The notes under the pieces were generated by a model. It searched no databases. It was given only the letters and a program-made list of their open reading frames with translations, and was not told the origin of the DNA. The translations under genes were made by a program, and so were the position numbers. From NCBI RefSeq assembly GCF_022846655.1, contig NZ_AP025667.1, positions 5,741,001-5,805,000 on the forward strand: 64,000 nt of DNA, given 5' to 3'. Below are positions 37,452-46,399 of this stretch, one piece after another (within the stretch, counting starts at the first letter, position 1; each line of letters opens with the position of its first letter). This DNA comes from Streptomyces seoulensis. GTDB lineage: Bacteria > Actinomycetota > Actinomycetes > Streptomycetales > Streptomycetaceae.

Positions 37452-38162
37452 ATGGCATCCCCTGCTCCCCCCGCACGCGTCTCGACGCCGCCCCGCCCCG
37501 ACCGGCCCGTACTGCTGCGCATGAGCGCCCTCGCCCAGGTCCGGGCGGGCCGGAAGACCCGCCGATTGCTGCAACTCCTGGTCGGTCTGGTGGGGTACGG
37601 GGCCGCCGTGATGATGCTGGTCCAGTCAGGGCTCGGCGCGGCGAGCTGGAACGTGCTCACCGAGGGCACGGCCCACGTGTCGGGCATCTCGTTCGGCTGG
37701 GCGACGAACCTGATCTCCGTCCTCGTCCTCCTCTCGTGGATCCCCCTGCGGGAGCTGCCCGGCCTCGGCACGTTCCTCAACGTGGCCATCGTGGGATTCG
37801 CCGCGGACGCCACGGCGGCCGTGCTCCCCGAGCCGCACGGGCTGCCCGCCCGGATCGCCTACCTGCTGCTCGGCCTGGTCGCCCTGGCGTTCTTCGACGC
37901 GCTCTACCTCGGCGCGCAGTTCGGCTCGGGCCCCCGCGACGGCATCATGACCGGCCTCGTGAGGGTCACCCGCCTCCCTCTCCCCGCCGTCCGCACCGCG
38001 ATCGAGGTCACGGTCGCCGGAGCCGGCTGGCTGCTGGGCGGAACGGTCGGCGTCGGAACGGTGCTCATCGCGCTGTCCATGGGGCCGCTGGTCGGCTTCT
38101 TCCTGCCCCGGACGACGGTCCGCCTGCCGGCCCCGCCGCCGTGCGAGCGGGGCGCGCCGTGA
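37452..38162 (+). CDS. YczE/YitT-type integral membrane protein
   Basis: A 236-residue membrane protein with about five hydrophobic helices after a 45-residue hydrophilic N-terminus. The segments ASWNVLTEGTAHVSGISFGWA, FFDALYLGAQFGSGPRDGIMTGL and VGVGTVLIALSMGPLVGFF match the YczE group. Its role is unknown, with transport or efflux of small amines and vitamins suggested for relatives. It is divergent from the MocR gene, which probably regulates it. It converges on the MFS gene of the cluster, with stops about 20 bp apart. Confidence 0.8.
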   Translation: MASPAPPARVSTPPRPDRPVLLRMSALAQVRAGRKTRRLLQLLVGLVGYGAAVMMLVQSGLGAASWNVLTEGTAHVSGISFGWATNLISVLVLLSWIPLRELPGLGTFLNVAIVGFAADATAAVLPEPHGLPARIAYLLLGLVALAFFDALYLGAQFGSGPRDGIMTGLVRVTRLPLPAVRTAIEVTVAGAGWLLGGTVGVGTVLIALSMGPLVGFFLPRTTVRLPAPPPCERGAP

Positions 38163-38181
38163 CCGCGGGGCCGTCCGTGCC

Positions 38182-39450
38182 TCAGGTGTCGAGCGTCTCC
38201 CGCACGGTGGAGCCGCTCGGCTCCTTCGTCGCGTCCGGGAGCGCTTCGGGGGCCTGGTACCGGTCCCGGACGACGACGAGCAGAGCGCAGAGCGCCAGCG
38301 CGCAGCCGGTCCAGGGCAGCACCTGCGCGGAGGCGTACTGAAGCGTCGCGCCGCCGACCGCGCCGCCGAGGGCGACTCCGAGGTAGGAGGAGGCGCTGCT
38401 GACGGAGACGGCGACCACCGGGGCGTCGGGCGCCCGGAGCATCACGCGCTGCACCTGCGCGCCCGGGATCAGCCAGTAGAGGCCGCTCCAGACGAGGGTG
38501 CAGAGGAGGAACAGGGCCGTGGTGGCCGTGTGCCCGCGCGGGGCCGCGAGGGCCACGGTCCCCAGGGCGACGAAGGAGGCCGCCACCCCGCCGACGCCGT
38601 ACAGGTAGGTGCGTTCGGAGCCGCGGCGGTCGCAGGAGCGGCCACCGGCGGCGTTGCCGGCCGCCGCCGCGACGCCCCACACGAGCAGGACGGCGCTGAT
38701 CCCGGCCTCGCTGAGCGGGGTCACGGCCCGGGTGAGCACGGCGAGGTAGGTGAAGACGACGAAACTGCCGCCCACCACGAGGGTGTTGGCCGTCACCGCG
38801 ACGAGGACGCCCGGCCGGGCCGCGACCCGCAGCCGGCGGCTCATGCTGACGGCGGGGGGCGCGGCCGTGGCCGGGAGGATGAGCGCGAGCCCGGCCATCG
38901 CCACGGCCGCCAGGGCGGCGGTCAGCCCGAGGGTGCCCCGCCACGACCCGAGGTTGCCGACGAGCGAGCCCAGCGGGACGCCGAAGGCGGTGGCCAGGGT
39001 GAGGCCGCCGAGGACCAGCGAGACCGCCCGGCCCCGCCGGCTGTCCCCGGCGACGGCGGTGGCCACCGCCACCGCCGTGTTCATGTACATCGCGGCGCCG
39101 GCGCCGGCCAGCACCCGCGCGACGAGCAGCACCCCGTACGTCGGGGCGAGCGCTCCGAGCACGTTGGCCAGCAGGAAGACCCCGAGGGCGGTCTGCAGCA
39201 GCAGGCGCCGCCCGAAGGCGGCCGTCAGGGTCGTCAGTACCGGCGCGCTGATCGCGTAGCTGAGCGCGAAGACGGTGACCAGTTGCCCGGTCACCCCTTC
39301 GGCGATCCTGAACTCACCGGCGATCGCGGGCAGGATGCCGCTGATGATGTAGCTGTCCGTGCCCACGGCGAACGCGCCCAGCGCGAGGAGGAGGACCGCC
39401 CCCAGATAGCGTTCGCCGGCCGTGCGCCCGGTCGTCGGTTCAGTGCTCAC
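38182..39450 (-). CDS. MFS transporter, last gene of the biosynthetic operon
   Basis: A 422-residue MFS permease with about 12 helices, related to the arabinose/chloramphenicol efflux (DHA1) group. The N-terminal helix pair includes FAVGTDSYIISGILPAIAGEF, and an ARVLAGAGAAMYMNTAVAVA motif C-like segment follows. The GTG at 39450 overlaps the methyltransferase stop. It is the second exporter in the cluster and probably exports or detoxifies the product. The C-terminus is hydrophilic and short. Confidence 0.88.
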   Translation of the reverse strand: MSTEPTTGRTAGERYLGAVLLLALGAFAVGTDSYIISGILPAIAGEFRIAEGVTGQLVTVFALSYAISAPVLTTLTAAFGRRLLLQTALGVFLLANVLGALAPTYGVLLVARVLAGAGAAMYMNTAVAVATAVAGDSRRGRAVSLVLGGLTLATAFGVPLGSLVGNLGSWRGTLGLTAALAAVAMAGLALILPATAAPPAVSMSRRLRVAARPGVLVAVTANTLVVGGSFVVFTYLAVLTRAVTPLSEAGISAVLLVWGVAAAAGNAAGGRSCDRRGSERTYLYGVGGVAASFVALGTVALAAPRGHTATTALFLLCTLVWSGLYWLIPGAQVQRVMLRAPDAPVVAVSVSSASSYLGVALGGAVGGATLQYASAQVLPWTGCALALCALLVVVRDRYQAPEALPDATKEPSGSTVRETLDT

Positions 39451-40745
39451 TCGCCGGTCCCGCTCCTCACCACGCCTGCCTCCGCGAGGCAGCCGAGCAT
39501 CACTTCGGTCGTCACGTACAGGGCGCGCGCCCGGATGGCGTCCGCCGCGAACCGGTCCGCGAAGACCAGTTCGGCGAGCGTCAGCGCCGTGCGCGGTCCG
39601 GACGGTACTCCGTCCAGGGCCCCCAGCAGTTGCGGCAGACGCTCCGGCGGACCCTCCACGTCCGCGGTGCCGCCCAGTTCCCAGAAGCCGTCCGGGAGGT
39701 CGGTGGTGCGGTTCTGGTAGAGCCGTACGGCGGCGCGCACGGACTCGGGGGACGCACCGGGTACGGCCAGGACCGGGGTGTCGGAGCTGACCGGGGACGA
39801 CAGGTCGGTGAAGGTCACCGTCCCGGAGCCGCCCGCCCGGCTCACCAGGGAGCAGGCGTACACGTACGGCATGCCGAGCTTCTCCTGGTGGGCGTCGACG
39901 AGCCGGAGCACCTCGGCCGCCGCCAGGTCCGGGTTGTGGCGGGCGGCGTGCACGGCCGTGAGCGCGGCGCGGACCAGGGAGGAGGTCCGCCCGTCCGCCA
40001 CCACGGCCACGTCGTGGCCGGTGCGCGCGGCGAACTCGCGGATCTCGTGCAGCAGTATCGGGCCGGACGCGTCCCCGAGGGAGTGGAAGCGCGTCACGAG
40101 CATGCCGGTACGAGGATCGAGCAGACCGGGCGCGGACCGCAGCAGCAGCCGGTTGAGGTCCAGCCCGTCCGGCCCGCCGTTGCCCGCGGCCGAGTAGGCG
40201 AGGCCGGGCGGCACGGGGGCGTACGGCAGGTTCGCGGCGACGCAGCCGAAGGGGCCCGACGTGCCGAGGTCGGCCGTCCCGCCGGTGCCGAGGCCGGCGA
40301 AGACGTCGCCGTGCCAGGGGTGGACGCGGTCGGCGCTGCCGTTGAGGGTGCCCGACAGCGCGGTGGCGTCCAGGCACACCTGCTGGACGTCGACCGCGAT
40401 CACCTCGTCGCAGGTGCGGGCGAGGGCGGAGCTGGTGATCCCCGATCCGCAGCCCACGTCCACCGCCCGGCCGGTGGGCCGGGCGTCGAGGATCGTGTCG
40501 ACGAAGCGCAGGGAGTCCTCGCCGATGTAGACCGCGCCGGTGCCGTCCTGTCCGGCGCGGTCGCGGGCCGCCACCAGGCCGCGGAACGCGGTCAGTTCCC
40601 ACTTCCCGGGCAGCAGGCCGGGCGGCTGCCCGGGGGCGCCGGGCGGCCAGGGGGCGTAGCACTGCCCCGAGCCGCGCCTGGCGTGTTCGACGCGCTGGGC
40701 GAAGTGGCTGCCCCGTAAGAGGTCCGTCATCCGGTCGGCCGTCAT
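39447..40745 (-). CDS. SAM-dependent methyltransferase with N(L)PY motif
   Basis: A 432-residue enzyme whose central domain is a HemK/N5-glutamine- or N6-adenine-type methyltransferase fold. Motif I is VDVGCGSGITSSALA (about 93-107) and motif IV is ANLPYAPVPPG (about 169-179). The N-P-P-Y class usually methylates nitrogen. The C-terminal half (about 270-432) has no family I can name and contains a long LTLAELVFADRFAADAIRARAL helix. Its start overlaps the peptidase stop by four bases. In this cluster it may N-methylate an intermediate or the final product. Confidence 0.75.
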   Translation of the reverse strand: MTADRMTDLLRGSHFAQRVEHARRGSGQCYAPWPPGAPGQPPGLLPGKWELTAFRGLVAARDRAGQDGTGAVYIGEDSLRFVDTILDARPTGRAVDVGCGSGITSSALARTCDEVIAVDVQQVCLDATALSGTLNGSADRVHPWHGDVFAGLGTGGTADLGTSGPFGCVAANLPYAPVPPGLAYSAAGNGGPDGLDLNRLLLRSAPGLLDPRTGMLVTRFHSLGDASGPILLHEIREFAARTGHDVAVVADGRTSSLVRAALTAVHAARHNPDLAAAEVLRLVDAHQEKLGMPYVYACSLVSRAGGSGTVTFTDLSSPVSSDTPVLAVPGASPESVRAAVRLYQNRTTDLPDGFWELGGTADVEGPPERLPQLLGALDGVPSGPRTALTLAELVFADRFAADAIRARALYVTTEVMLGCLAEAGVVRSGTGE

Positions 40746-41482
40746 GCGGCGTTCACGCTCCTCGTCCGTTCCCGTACACCGTCACGGTTGGTCCGCCGCT
40801 CCGCCGCCGCCTCGACGAAGGCCCCGAACAGCTCCTGGACGGGCGCGGCTTCCGGATGTCCCTGGACACCCACCACGAAACGCCGCTCGGGCACACACAC
40901 CGCCTCGATCACCCCGTCCTCGGTCCAGCCGGTCGCGAGCACGCCCGTGCCGAGCGCGTCGATCGCCTGGTGATGGAAGCACGGTACGTCCCAGTGGCCG
41001 CCCACCACGCTGCCGGGCATCCGCTCGGGGTCGAGCGTCACCCGCTTCGGCACGAAGACCGGCTCCGGCGGCTGGTGCTCTTCGGTGCCGAGCTTGTCGG
41101 GCAGGTGCGGTACGAGCGTGCCCCCGAGGCAGACGTTGATCATCTGCATGCCCCGGCAGATCCCCAGCACCGGCAGGTCGGCCGCCAGCGCCCTGAGCAG
41201 CAGGGCGCGTTCGGCGCGGTCGCGGGACGAGCCCTCGGGCCCGCCGCCGTACATGCGCGGGTCGATGTCCGCGCCGCCGACCAGGACCAGGGCGTCGATC
41301 CCGTCCGCCGCCCGCAGCGTGTGTTCGTCGTCCGTGCCGGGCGGGAGCAGGCAGACGGCGGCGCCGGCGGCGTACAGGGGATCGATGAAGTCACGCGGGA
41401 CGAGCGAGGCGCTGCGGTCCCAGCCGCGCCAGACCGCCTGCTCCTGGTAGGTGGTGATGCCGACCAGCGGGGGCCTAGCCAC
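40742..41482 (-). CDS. Class I glutamine-amidotransferase-fold gamma-glutamyl hydrolase (PuuD-like)
   Basis: A 246-residue peptidase C26 enzyme. The nucleophile elbow is VLGICRGMQMINV with Cys, and the catalytic His-Glu is in GVQGHPEAAP. The N-terminal PLVGITTYQE and the LVLVGGADIDP segment match PuuD-type gamma-Glu-GABA hydrolases. It would remove a gamma-glutamyl group from an amine or amino acid. That is the natural counterpart to the glutamine-synthetase-like ligase in the same operon. The GTG at 41482 overlaps the GNAT stop by eight bases. Confidence 0.85.
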   Translation of the reverse strand: MARPPLVGITTYQEQAVWRGWDRSASLVPRDFIDPLYAAGAAVCLLPPGTDDEHTLRAADGIDALVLVGGADIDPRMYGGGPEGSSRDRAERALLLRALAADLPVLGICRGMQMINVCLGGTLVPHLPDKLGTEEHQPPEPVFVPKRVTLDPERMPGSVVGGHWDVPCFHHQAIDALGTGVLATGWTEDGVIEAVCVPERRFVVGVQGHPEAAPVQELFGAFVEAAAERRTNRDGVRERTRSVNAA

Positions 41483-41897
41483 GCTTCCACTCCTGAGCGG
41501 GCTGCCGGGTCCACGCGGAGGGGTGCTGGTCGAAGCCGACCTTGGGGTAGTACTCCCGCGCGTCCGGGGCCGAGAGCAGGACGAGCTTGACGCCCGGTAC
41601 CTGCCGCTCGATCTCGTCGAGGAGGGCCTTGCCGACGCCCGTGCGCTGGTGGCTCGCGCTGACGGCGATGTCACTGACGTAGGTGACGTAGGAGTCGTCG
41701 GTCAGGCACCGCGCCACGCCGACGGCGCGGCCGTCCTCGCGGGCGACGAGGAGGAGGCCCGCCCCGCGGATCATCGCGGTGAACCGCTCGGTGTCCTCCA
41801 CGGGCCTGCGTTCGGCGAGGCCGGACTCCCGGTAGACGCGGGCGATCTCCTCGACGTCGGCGTCGCGTGGCGATTCGGTTCCGTAGCTGATGGTCAT
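41475..41897 (-). CDS. Small GNAT acetyltransferase
   Basis: A 140-residue single-domain GNAT. It contains LLVAREDGRAVGVARCLTDD, the acetyl-CoA loop SASHQRTGVGKALLDEI and the C-terminal APDAREYYPKVGFDQHP. It overlaps the lyase stop (ATGA). In the hydrazine cassettes of kinamycin and fosfazinomycin an N-acetyltransferase accompanies the glutamine-synthetase-like enzyme. Here this protein or the larger BioF2-like one may fill that role. Self-resistance by acetylation is an alternative. Confidence 0.85.
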   Translation of the reverse strand: MTISYGTESPRDADVEEIARVYRESGLAERRPVEDTERFTAMIRGAGLLLVAREDGRAVGVARCLTDDSYVTYVSDIAVSASHQRTGVGKALLDEIERQVPGVKLVLLSAPDAREYYPKVGFDQHPSAWTRQPAQEWKRG

Positions 41898-43165
41898 CCC
41901 AGTTCCTTCATGACTCGTTCGTACAGTTCGTCGCGGTGGGGCAGCACCCGCCGCAGCTCGGCCTCGTCGAGGGTGTCGCGCCCGGTGAGCCCGACGGCGG
42001 CCAGGGCGGCCGGGTCGTCGCTGTCGACGGCCGCCTGGACCCGGCGGTACGCCTCCTCGCGGCTCGCGCCGGCGTCGATGAGGTCCGTCATGGCACGGGG
42101 GCTGCCGAGCCGTACGGCGGCCTGCCGGAGGTTGGCGAGCATGACGTCCTCGCGGACCACCAGCCCGCGCAGCAGTCGGGCCGCGAACGTCACCTGGTAC
42201 TCGGTGACGCTGAGCGCGTCCGCCAGGGCGACGCGTTCCACGCACGAGTTGGACAGGTCGCGCTCGTTCCAGAGGGCCACCGTCTCCAGGACGGCCGTGG
42301 CGTGCCCCCGGACGAGGCGGGACAGGCCGCACAGCCGCTCGCTGCCGGTGGGGTTGTGCTTGTGGGGCATGATGCTCGACCCCTGGTACAGCGGCGGACG
42401 GGGCTCCTCGACCTCCTCCACACCGGTCTGCGACAGCAGGCGCAGGTCGAGCGCGAGGTGTTCGACGACGGCGCTGACCAGGGCGAGCGCCGAGGCGAGC
42501 TGGGCGTGCCGGTCGCGTCCGACGACCTGGCTCGCGAGCGGTTCGCGTCCGACCCCGAGGGCGTCGAGCACCGACGACTCGAGTTCCAGGGGCAGTTCGA
42601 CATAGGTGCCCACCGCGCCGGATATGGTGCCGACGGCCACCGCCTCCACGGCCCGGCGCAGCACCTCCACCGCCCGGTTCAGTTCCAGGGCAACGGTGGC
42701 CAGCCGGTGGCCGAAGGTCGTCGCCTGGGCGGCCATGCCGTGGGTGCGGCCCAGGCACGGGGTGGCCCAGTACCGGGTGATCCGGTCGCGGAAGACCGCG
42801 AGCAGCTCCTCGCACCCGGCCAGCAGGAGTTCACCCGCCTCCTTCAGGATGATCGCGTTGGCGGTGTCGACCAGGTCGTAACTGGTCAGCCCCCGGTGCA
42901 CCATGGCGGCGCTGCCGTCCGGGATGAGCGGGGCCCAGGCTTCGAGGAAGCCGAGGATCTCGTGGTCGCGCCGGACCTCCTCGAAGCGGACGGCCTCGAC
43001 CGTCGGGGAGTCCGAGGCGCGGACGTCCGCCAGCACCTTCGCCGGCATCAGGCCGAGTTCGACGTAGGCGGCGCAGACGGCCTCCTCGACCTTGCGCCAG
43101 GTGTCGTAGCGGTGCCCGTCACCGAGCAGCGCGGCCATCTCCGGCGTGACGTAGCGCGCGATCAA
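41894..43165 (-). CDS. Adenylosuccinate-lyase-family C-N lyase
   Basis: A 423-residue fumarase/aspartase-superfamily enzyme. The N-terminus IARYVTPEMAALLGDGHRYDTW matches PurB-type lyases, which fixes the TTG at 43165 as the start (TTGA overlap with the methyltransferase stop). The signature QGSSIMPHKHNPTGSE is intact near residue 264. The catalytic His region in LGRTHGMAAQATTFG is present. A housekeeping purB is not expected inside such an operon. A dedicated paralogue is more likely, releasing fumarate from an N-succinyl or hydrazinosuccinate-like intermediate, as proposed for the homologue in kinamycin/fosfazinomycin pathways. Confidence 0.87.
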   Translation of the reverse strand: MIARYVTPEMAALLGDGHRYDTWRKVEEAVCAAYVELGLMPAKVLADVRASDSPTVEAVRFEEVRRDHEILGFLEAWAPLIPDGSAAMVHRGLTSYDLVDTANAIILKEAGELLLAGCEELLAVFRDRITRYWATPCLGRTHGMAAQATTFGHRLATVALELNRAVEVLRRAVEAVAVGTISGAVGTYVELPLELESSVLDALGVGREPLASQVVGRDRHAQLASALALVSAVVEHLALDLRLLSQTGVEEVEEPRPPLYQGSSIMPHKHNPTGSERLCGLSRLVRGHATAVLETVALWNERDLSNSCVERVALADALSVTEYQVTFAARLLRGLVVREDVMLANLRQAAVRLGSPRAMTDLIDAGASREEAYRRVQAAVDSDDPAALAAVGLTGRDTLDEAELRRVLPHRDELYERVMKELG

Positions 43166-43899
43166 AGCGGCTTCCTCACCGTCAGCAGGCACGTCCTGTT
43201 GTTCGACGGCACCGGTCCGCGCTCCAGGTCGGCCTCCAGGCGCTCCAGGCCCGAGCGCCATTCGTCCTCGGGCAGCAGATGCATCACGGAGTTGGCCTTG
43301 TCCCGGAAGCGGGTGGCGTCCGCGAGCGTGCCCTCCTCGCCGAAGACGCGGGTGCCGGGGTCGGTGAATCCGGCCGCGCGGTACGCCTTCTCCAGAACCT
43401 CGATGGCGTGGTGGCGTTCGAGTTCGAGGGGGATGGTGCCGGGGAAGTACGCGGTCATGGGCAGCCGGTTGCGGATGATCCACTCGGAGTCCGTGGCCGT
43501 GCAGAACCAGCCGCCGGGCCGCAGCCGCTCCCACGCCTGGGCGGCGTAGCGCGCCGGGTCGTCGAGGTAGTGCACCATGTCGACGCTGAAGACGAGGTCG
43601 GCGCCGCCGGCCGGGATGCCGAGCACGGAGAGGTCCTCCGCCGTGCCGCGCACATAGGTCGCGCGGTCGCCCGCCTCGGCGGCGGCCGCCACCTCCAGCA
43701 TCTTCTCGTGCGGGTCGAGGCCCACGGCGGTGCAGTCCACCAGCGCGGCGATCCCCCGCAGGTGGTTCGCGGTGCCGCAGCCGATCTCGGCGACGGTGCC
43801 GCCCTGCGGGACCAGCGAGGCGAGGTGTTCCACGAGTTCGGGGTAGGCGCGGCGGTGCTGCGCGTACTCGCCTGCGATCTGGTCGTAGTCGATGGTCAT
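43162..43899 (-). CDS. Class I SAM-dependent methyltransferase
   Basis: A 245-residue methyltransferase of the Methyltransf_11/25 group. It has YDQIAGEYAQHRRAYPELVE, motif I VAEIGCGTANHLRG (about 37-50), GLDPHEKMLEVA and the post-motif strand RLRPGGWFCTATDS. The substrate is unknown. It overlaps both neighbours by four bases, so it is translated together with the kinase and lyase. The cluster therefore encodes two methyltransferases of different subfamilies. Confidence 0.87.
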   Translation of the reverse strand: MTIDYDQIAGEYAQHRRAYPELVEHLASLVPQGGTVAEIGCGTANHLRGIAALVDCTAVGLDPHEKMLEVAAAAEAGDRATYVRGTAEDLSVLGIPAGGADLVFSVDMVHYLDDPARYAAQAWERLRPGGWFCTATDSEWIIRNRLPMTAYFPGTIPLELERHHAIEVLEKAYRAAGFTDPGTRVFGEEGTLADATRFRDKANSVMHLLPEDEWRSGLERLEADLERGPVPSNNRTCLLTVRKPL

Positions 43900-45365
43900 C
43901 GGGGTTGACCGCCCTTCCGGGTGCTGTCGTGGGTGAACGGGGCACCGAGTCCGTCGTGGACGCGGCGGGCGCGGGCGAGGTCGGCGACGGCCGCGAGGAA
44001 GACCGACCACCATGCCTCGGGGGTGCGCAGGACCTTCGCGTACTTCAGCCAGCCAAGGAGGCTGCACGCGGAGGCGAGATGGAGGCGGGTGAGGACCCCG
44101 GCGTCGCCCCAGTCGGCGGTGAGCCGTTCCAGGCGGCCGAGGAGGACGGCGCGCGCCGGGTCGTCCGCGACGGGCACGGCGGCCGTGGCGTCGACGGGAC
44201 CGTCACCGGGCACGCCCGCGGGCAGGAGCGCCGCCGCGGCGCCGCGCTCGCAGGCGTCCAGGACGGTGACCATCGGCGAGATCGCGTGCAGGAGGGTGCC
44301 GAGGTCGAAGACCGGGTCGCCGCGGCCCGCCGGGGCCTCGGCGACGCCGTCCCAGGCGCTGCGGGGGTCGATGAACCGGGGCTCGCCGTCCTGCCCCCGC
44401 ATGAGGTTGCTGGTGAAGATGTCGCCGTGCACGAGGGACGACCGGACCGGGCGCCACTTCGGGTACGTGTCCTCGGCCCAGGAGACCAGTTCGCGGTAGT
44501 CGGCGCGGCTGCCGTCGGGCAGCAGGACCGGGGTCTCGAAGGCGTGGGCGTAGGCGGCGCGGCCCAGCACCCGCGCCCCGAGGGACGCGCACGCCTCGGA
44601 CTCCGGCAGGTCCCTGAAGCGGTCCACGTACAGGTAGGGGGCGACCTCCGGTTCGCCGTCGGCGAGCGTGCTCCCGTGCCATCGGGTCAGCACGTCCAGG
44701 TGGTCGCCGAGGGCGTCCAGCCGGTCGGGGTCGGCACGCAGGAGGCCGTCCGGGCCGCGCCGGAACATCGTCTCGACGAGTCCGGCCTCGCGCACGGCGT
44801 CCATGACGCGGGTGGCCGAGCCGGCCCGGACGTCGTAGCCGCGCGGGGTGGGGAAGATGCGGCCGCCGCCGTCGTGGGCGCGCCGGACGTGCTCCTCCTC
44901 GGCGAGCATGACGTCCTCGGGGCCCGTCTTGGCGACGAACGTGCCCTCGGCGCAGTCGAATTCGACGACGCCGGTGGAGTCGGAGCCGGGCCGGTGCAGC
45001 GTGCGCAGGCGCGGTGGGGCGGTGGCGAGGCCGGCCCAGTGGCCGAGGCGTTCGGCCCGTACGTCCGCCACCAGTTCGTCCGCCTCCGCGCCGGACCAGG
45101 TGGCCGGCGGGCCGGGGCGGTGCGTGGCGACGAGGCGCACGCCCGGCCGGGGGTCGGGCACCGGTACGACGCGCAGCCCGAAGGGCTCCAGACCCTCGCG
45201 CAGCCGGGTGACGCAGGCGTCCGCGTCGGGTCCGTCGCCGAGGACGTACACGTCCGCCGGGCCGAGGGCCTCCCGCGCGGGGACGGCCGGGACGAGGAGG
45301 GCGGCGAAGGCGGCGAGGTCCGACGGTGTCATCCAGCGTGCGGCGTGCGGGGCGGGACCCGTCAC
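43896..45365 (-). CDS. APH/choline-kinase-like phosphotransferase
   Basis: A 489-residue protein. The C-terminal two-thirds is an aminoglycoside-phosphotransferase-type kinase: the Lys in GTFVAKTGPEDVM, the catalytic loop LVHGDIFTSNLM (HxDxxxxN) and the DFG-like metal site RFIDPRSAWDG. The N-terminal about 110 residues form a small alpha/beta domain I cannot place (VYVLGDGPDADACVTRLREGL). It may phosphorylate a pathway intermediate or inactivate the product as self-protection. The GTG at 45365 overlaps the upstream stop as GTGA. Confidence 0.78.
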   Translation of the reverse strand: MTGPAPHAARWMTPSDLAAFAALLVPAVPAREALGPADVYVLGDGPDADACVTRLREGLEPFGLRVVPVPDPRPGVRLVATHRPGPPATWSGAEADELVADVRAERLGHWAGLATAPPRLRTLHRPGSDSTGVVEFDCAEGTFVAKTGPEDVMLAEEEHVRRAHDGGGRIFPTPRGYDVRAGSATRVMDAVREAGLVETMFRRGPDGLLRADPDRLDALGDHLDVLTRWHGSTLADGEPEVAPYLYVDRFRDLPESEACASLGARVLGRAAYAHAFETPVLLPDGSRADYRELVSWAEDTYPKWRPVRSSLVHGDIFTSNLMRGQDGEPRFIDPRSAWDGVAEAPAGRGDPVFDLGTLLHAISPMVTVLDACERGAAAALLPAGVPGDGPVDATAAVPVADDPARAVLLGRLERLTADWGDAGVLTRLHLASACSLLGWLKYAKVLRTPEAWWSVFLAAVADLARARRVHDGLGAPFTHDSTRKGGQPR

Positions 45366-46399
45366 GGGGCGACCTCCTTGATGTAGGCGTCGAGTTCGAC
45401 CGGGCTCATGCCGTACCGCTCCTTGAAGGGGCCGTTGCGGCGGCCGCCCTCGAAGTAGCGGACGCCGGCCTCGAATCCGAGCCTGAGGATCGCGGCGATG
45501 AGCACGTAGTAGCTGCTGAAGGGGCGCTTGGCGTCCTCGTCCGCGTAGCGGTCGTAGCCGCCGGCCCAGGCGTGGATCTTCGTCTCCTCGAGGAAGACGA
45601 CGGACTTGGCGAGGAGTTCGCCGTCCTGGTGCACCTCGACGATCCGGGCGCCGGAGGGGACGTGGGTGAGGAAGCGCGAGATGCGTTCCTTGTCGTAGTA
45701 GCCCGCCGAGCCGACGTTGGCCATCAGCTTCTCGAAGAGGTCGAGGCTCGCCGGGTCCTCGGCGCCCTCGGGCACCCGCACCGACGTGACCACGCCCGCG
45801 TCGCGGGCCCGGTTGAGCTGACGCCGGTACTCGCCGCGGGCGTTGGGCCGGAGGCCCTTGAGGTACCCGTCGAAGTCCCCGGCGGCGGCGAGGTCGATGA
45901 CGTAGCGGGTGTCGATGTGCCGGGGGGTGAAGCCGGCCGCGCGCAGCATCTGCGCCGTCGGGCCCCCTGCGGCGACGTTGATGAACCCGTAGCGCCCGGC
46001 GCCGAGCTCGCGGGCCAGTGCGCGCATGGCGCGTTCCACCGCCACGGCGACGGCCGGGTCCTCGCTGCGGCTGGCCAGCCGGCTGTCGGAGCAGTGCCAG
46101 ACGTGGCTGAGCAGGACGACCTCGCCTTCGGCCAGGTTCAGGGCCCGCAGGGGGTCTCCCTGCACATAGCAGGGCACGAAGGCGATCACCCGGTCGGCGG
46201 TGTCCCGGACGAGGAGGTAGCGGGTGTGGTGCACCTGCTGGATCGGCTCGCGCTCGTAGGCGCGCAGGAACTCGGTGCCGTAGTAGAACGTGGACAGGCC
46301 CAGCTCGGCGGCCATGTGCGCGCACTCCGGCGGCAGATCCTCGACGCTGTCCAGGACCTCGACGCGGTAGGAGTTCTCAGTACTCGTCACTGTATTCAC
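45362..46399 (-). CDS. BioF2/FemAB-like GNAT acyltransferase
   Basis: A 345-residue protein of the FemAB-like/BioF2 acetyltransferase group, with a duplicated GNAT fold. It contains FYYGTEFLRAYER, YVQGDPLRALNLAEG, LKGLRPNARGEYRRQLNRARDAG and the closing FEGGRRNGPFKERYGM. Relatives transfer amino-acyl or acyl groups to amines without tRNA, or use aminoacyl-tRNA in true Fem proteins. The GTG at 46399 starts it, overlapping the ligase gene by 23 bases. Its link with the GS-like ligase and amidase suggests acylation of a small amine or hydrazine. Confidence 0.78.
   Translation of the reverse strand: MNTVTSTENSYRVEVLDSVEDLPPECAHMAAELGLSTFYYGTEFLRAYEREPIQQVHHTRYLLVRDTADRVIAFVPCYVQGDPLRALNLAEGEVVLLSHVWHCSDSRLASRSEDPAVAVAVERAMRALARELGAGRYGFINVAAGGPTAQMLRAAGFTPRHIDTRYVIDLAAAGDFDGYLKGLRPNARGEYRRQLNRARDAGVVTSVRVPEGAEDPASLDLFEKLMANVGSAGYYDKERISRFLTHVPSGARIVEVHQDGELLAKSVVFLEETKIHAWAGGYDRYADEDAKRPFSSYYVLIAAILRLGFEAGVRYFEGGRRNGPFKERYGMSPVELDAYIKEVAP

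Noticed and set aside
36000..38181. Mobile-element boundary of the biosynthetic cluster
   Set aside because: No transposase, integrase, tRNA attachment site or flanking direct repeat is visible at either edge of the cluster.
41894..43165. Housekeeping purB
   Set aside because: It is translationally coupled within a specialised operon and starts with TTG. No other purine genes are near.
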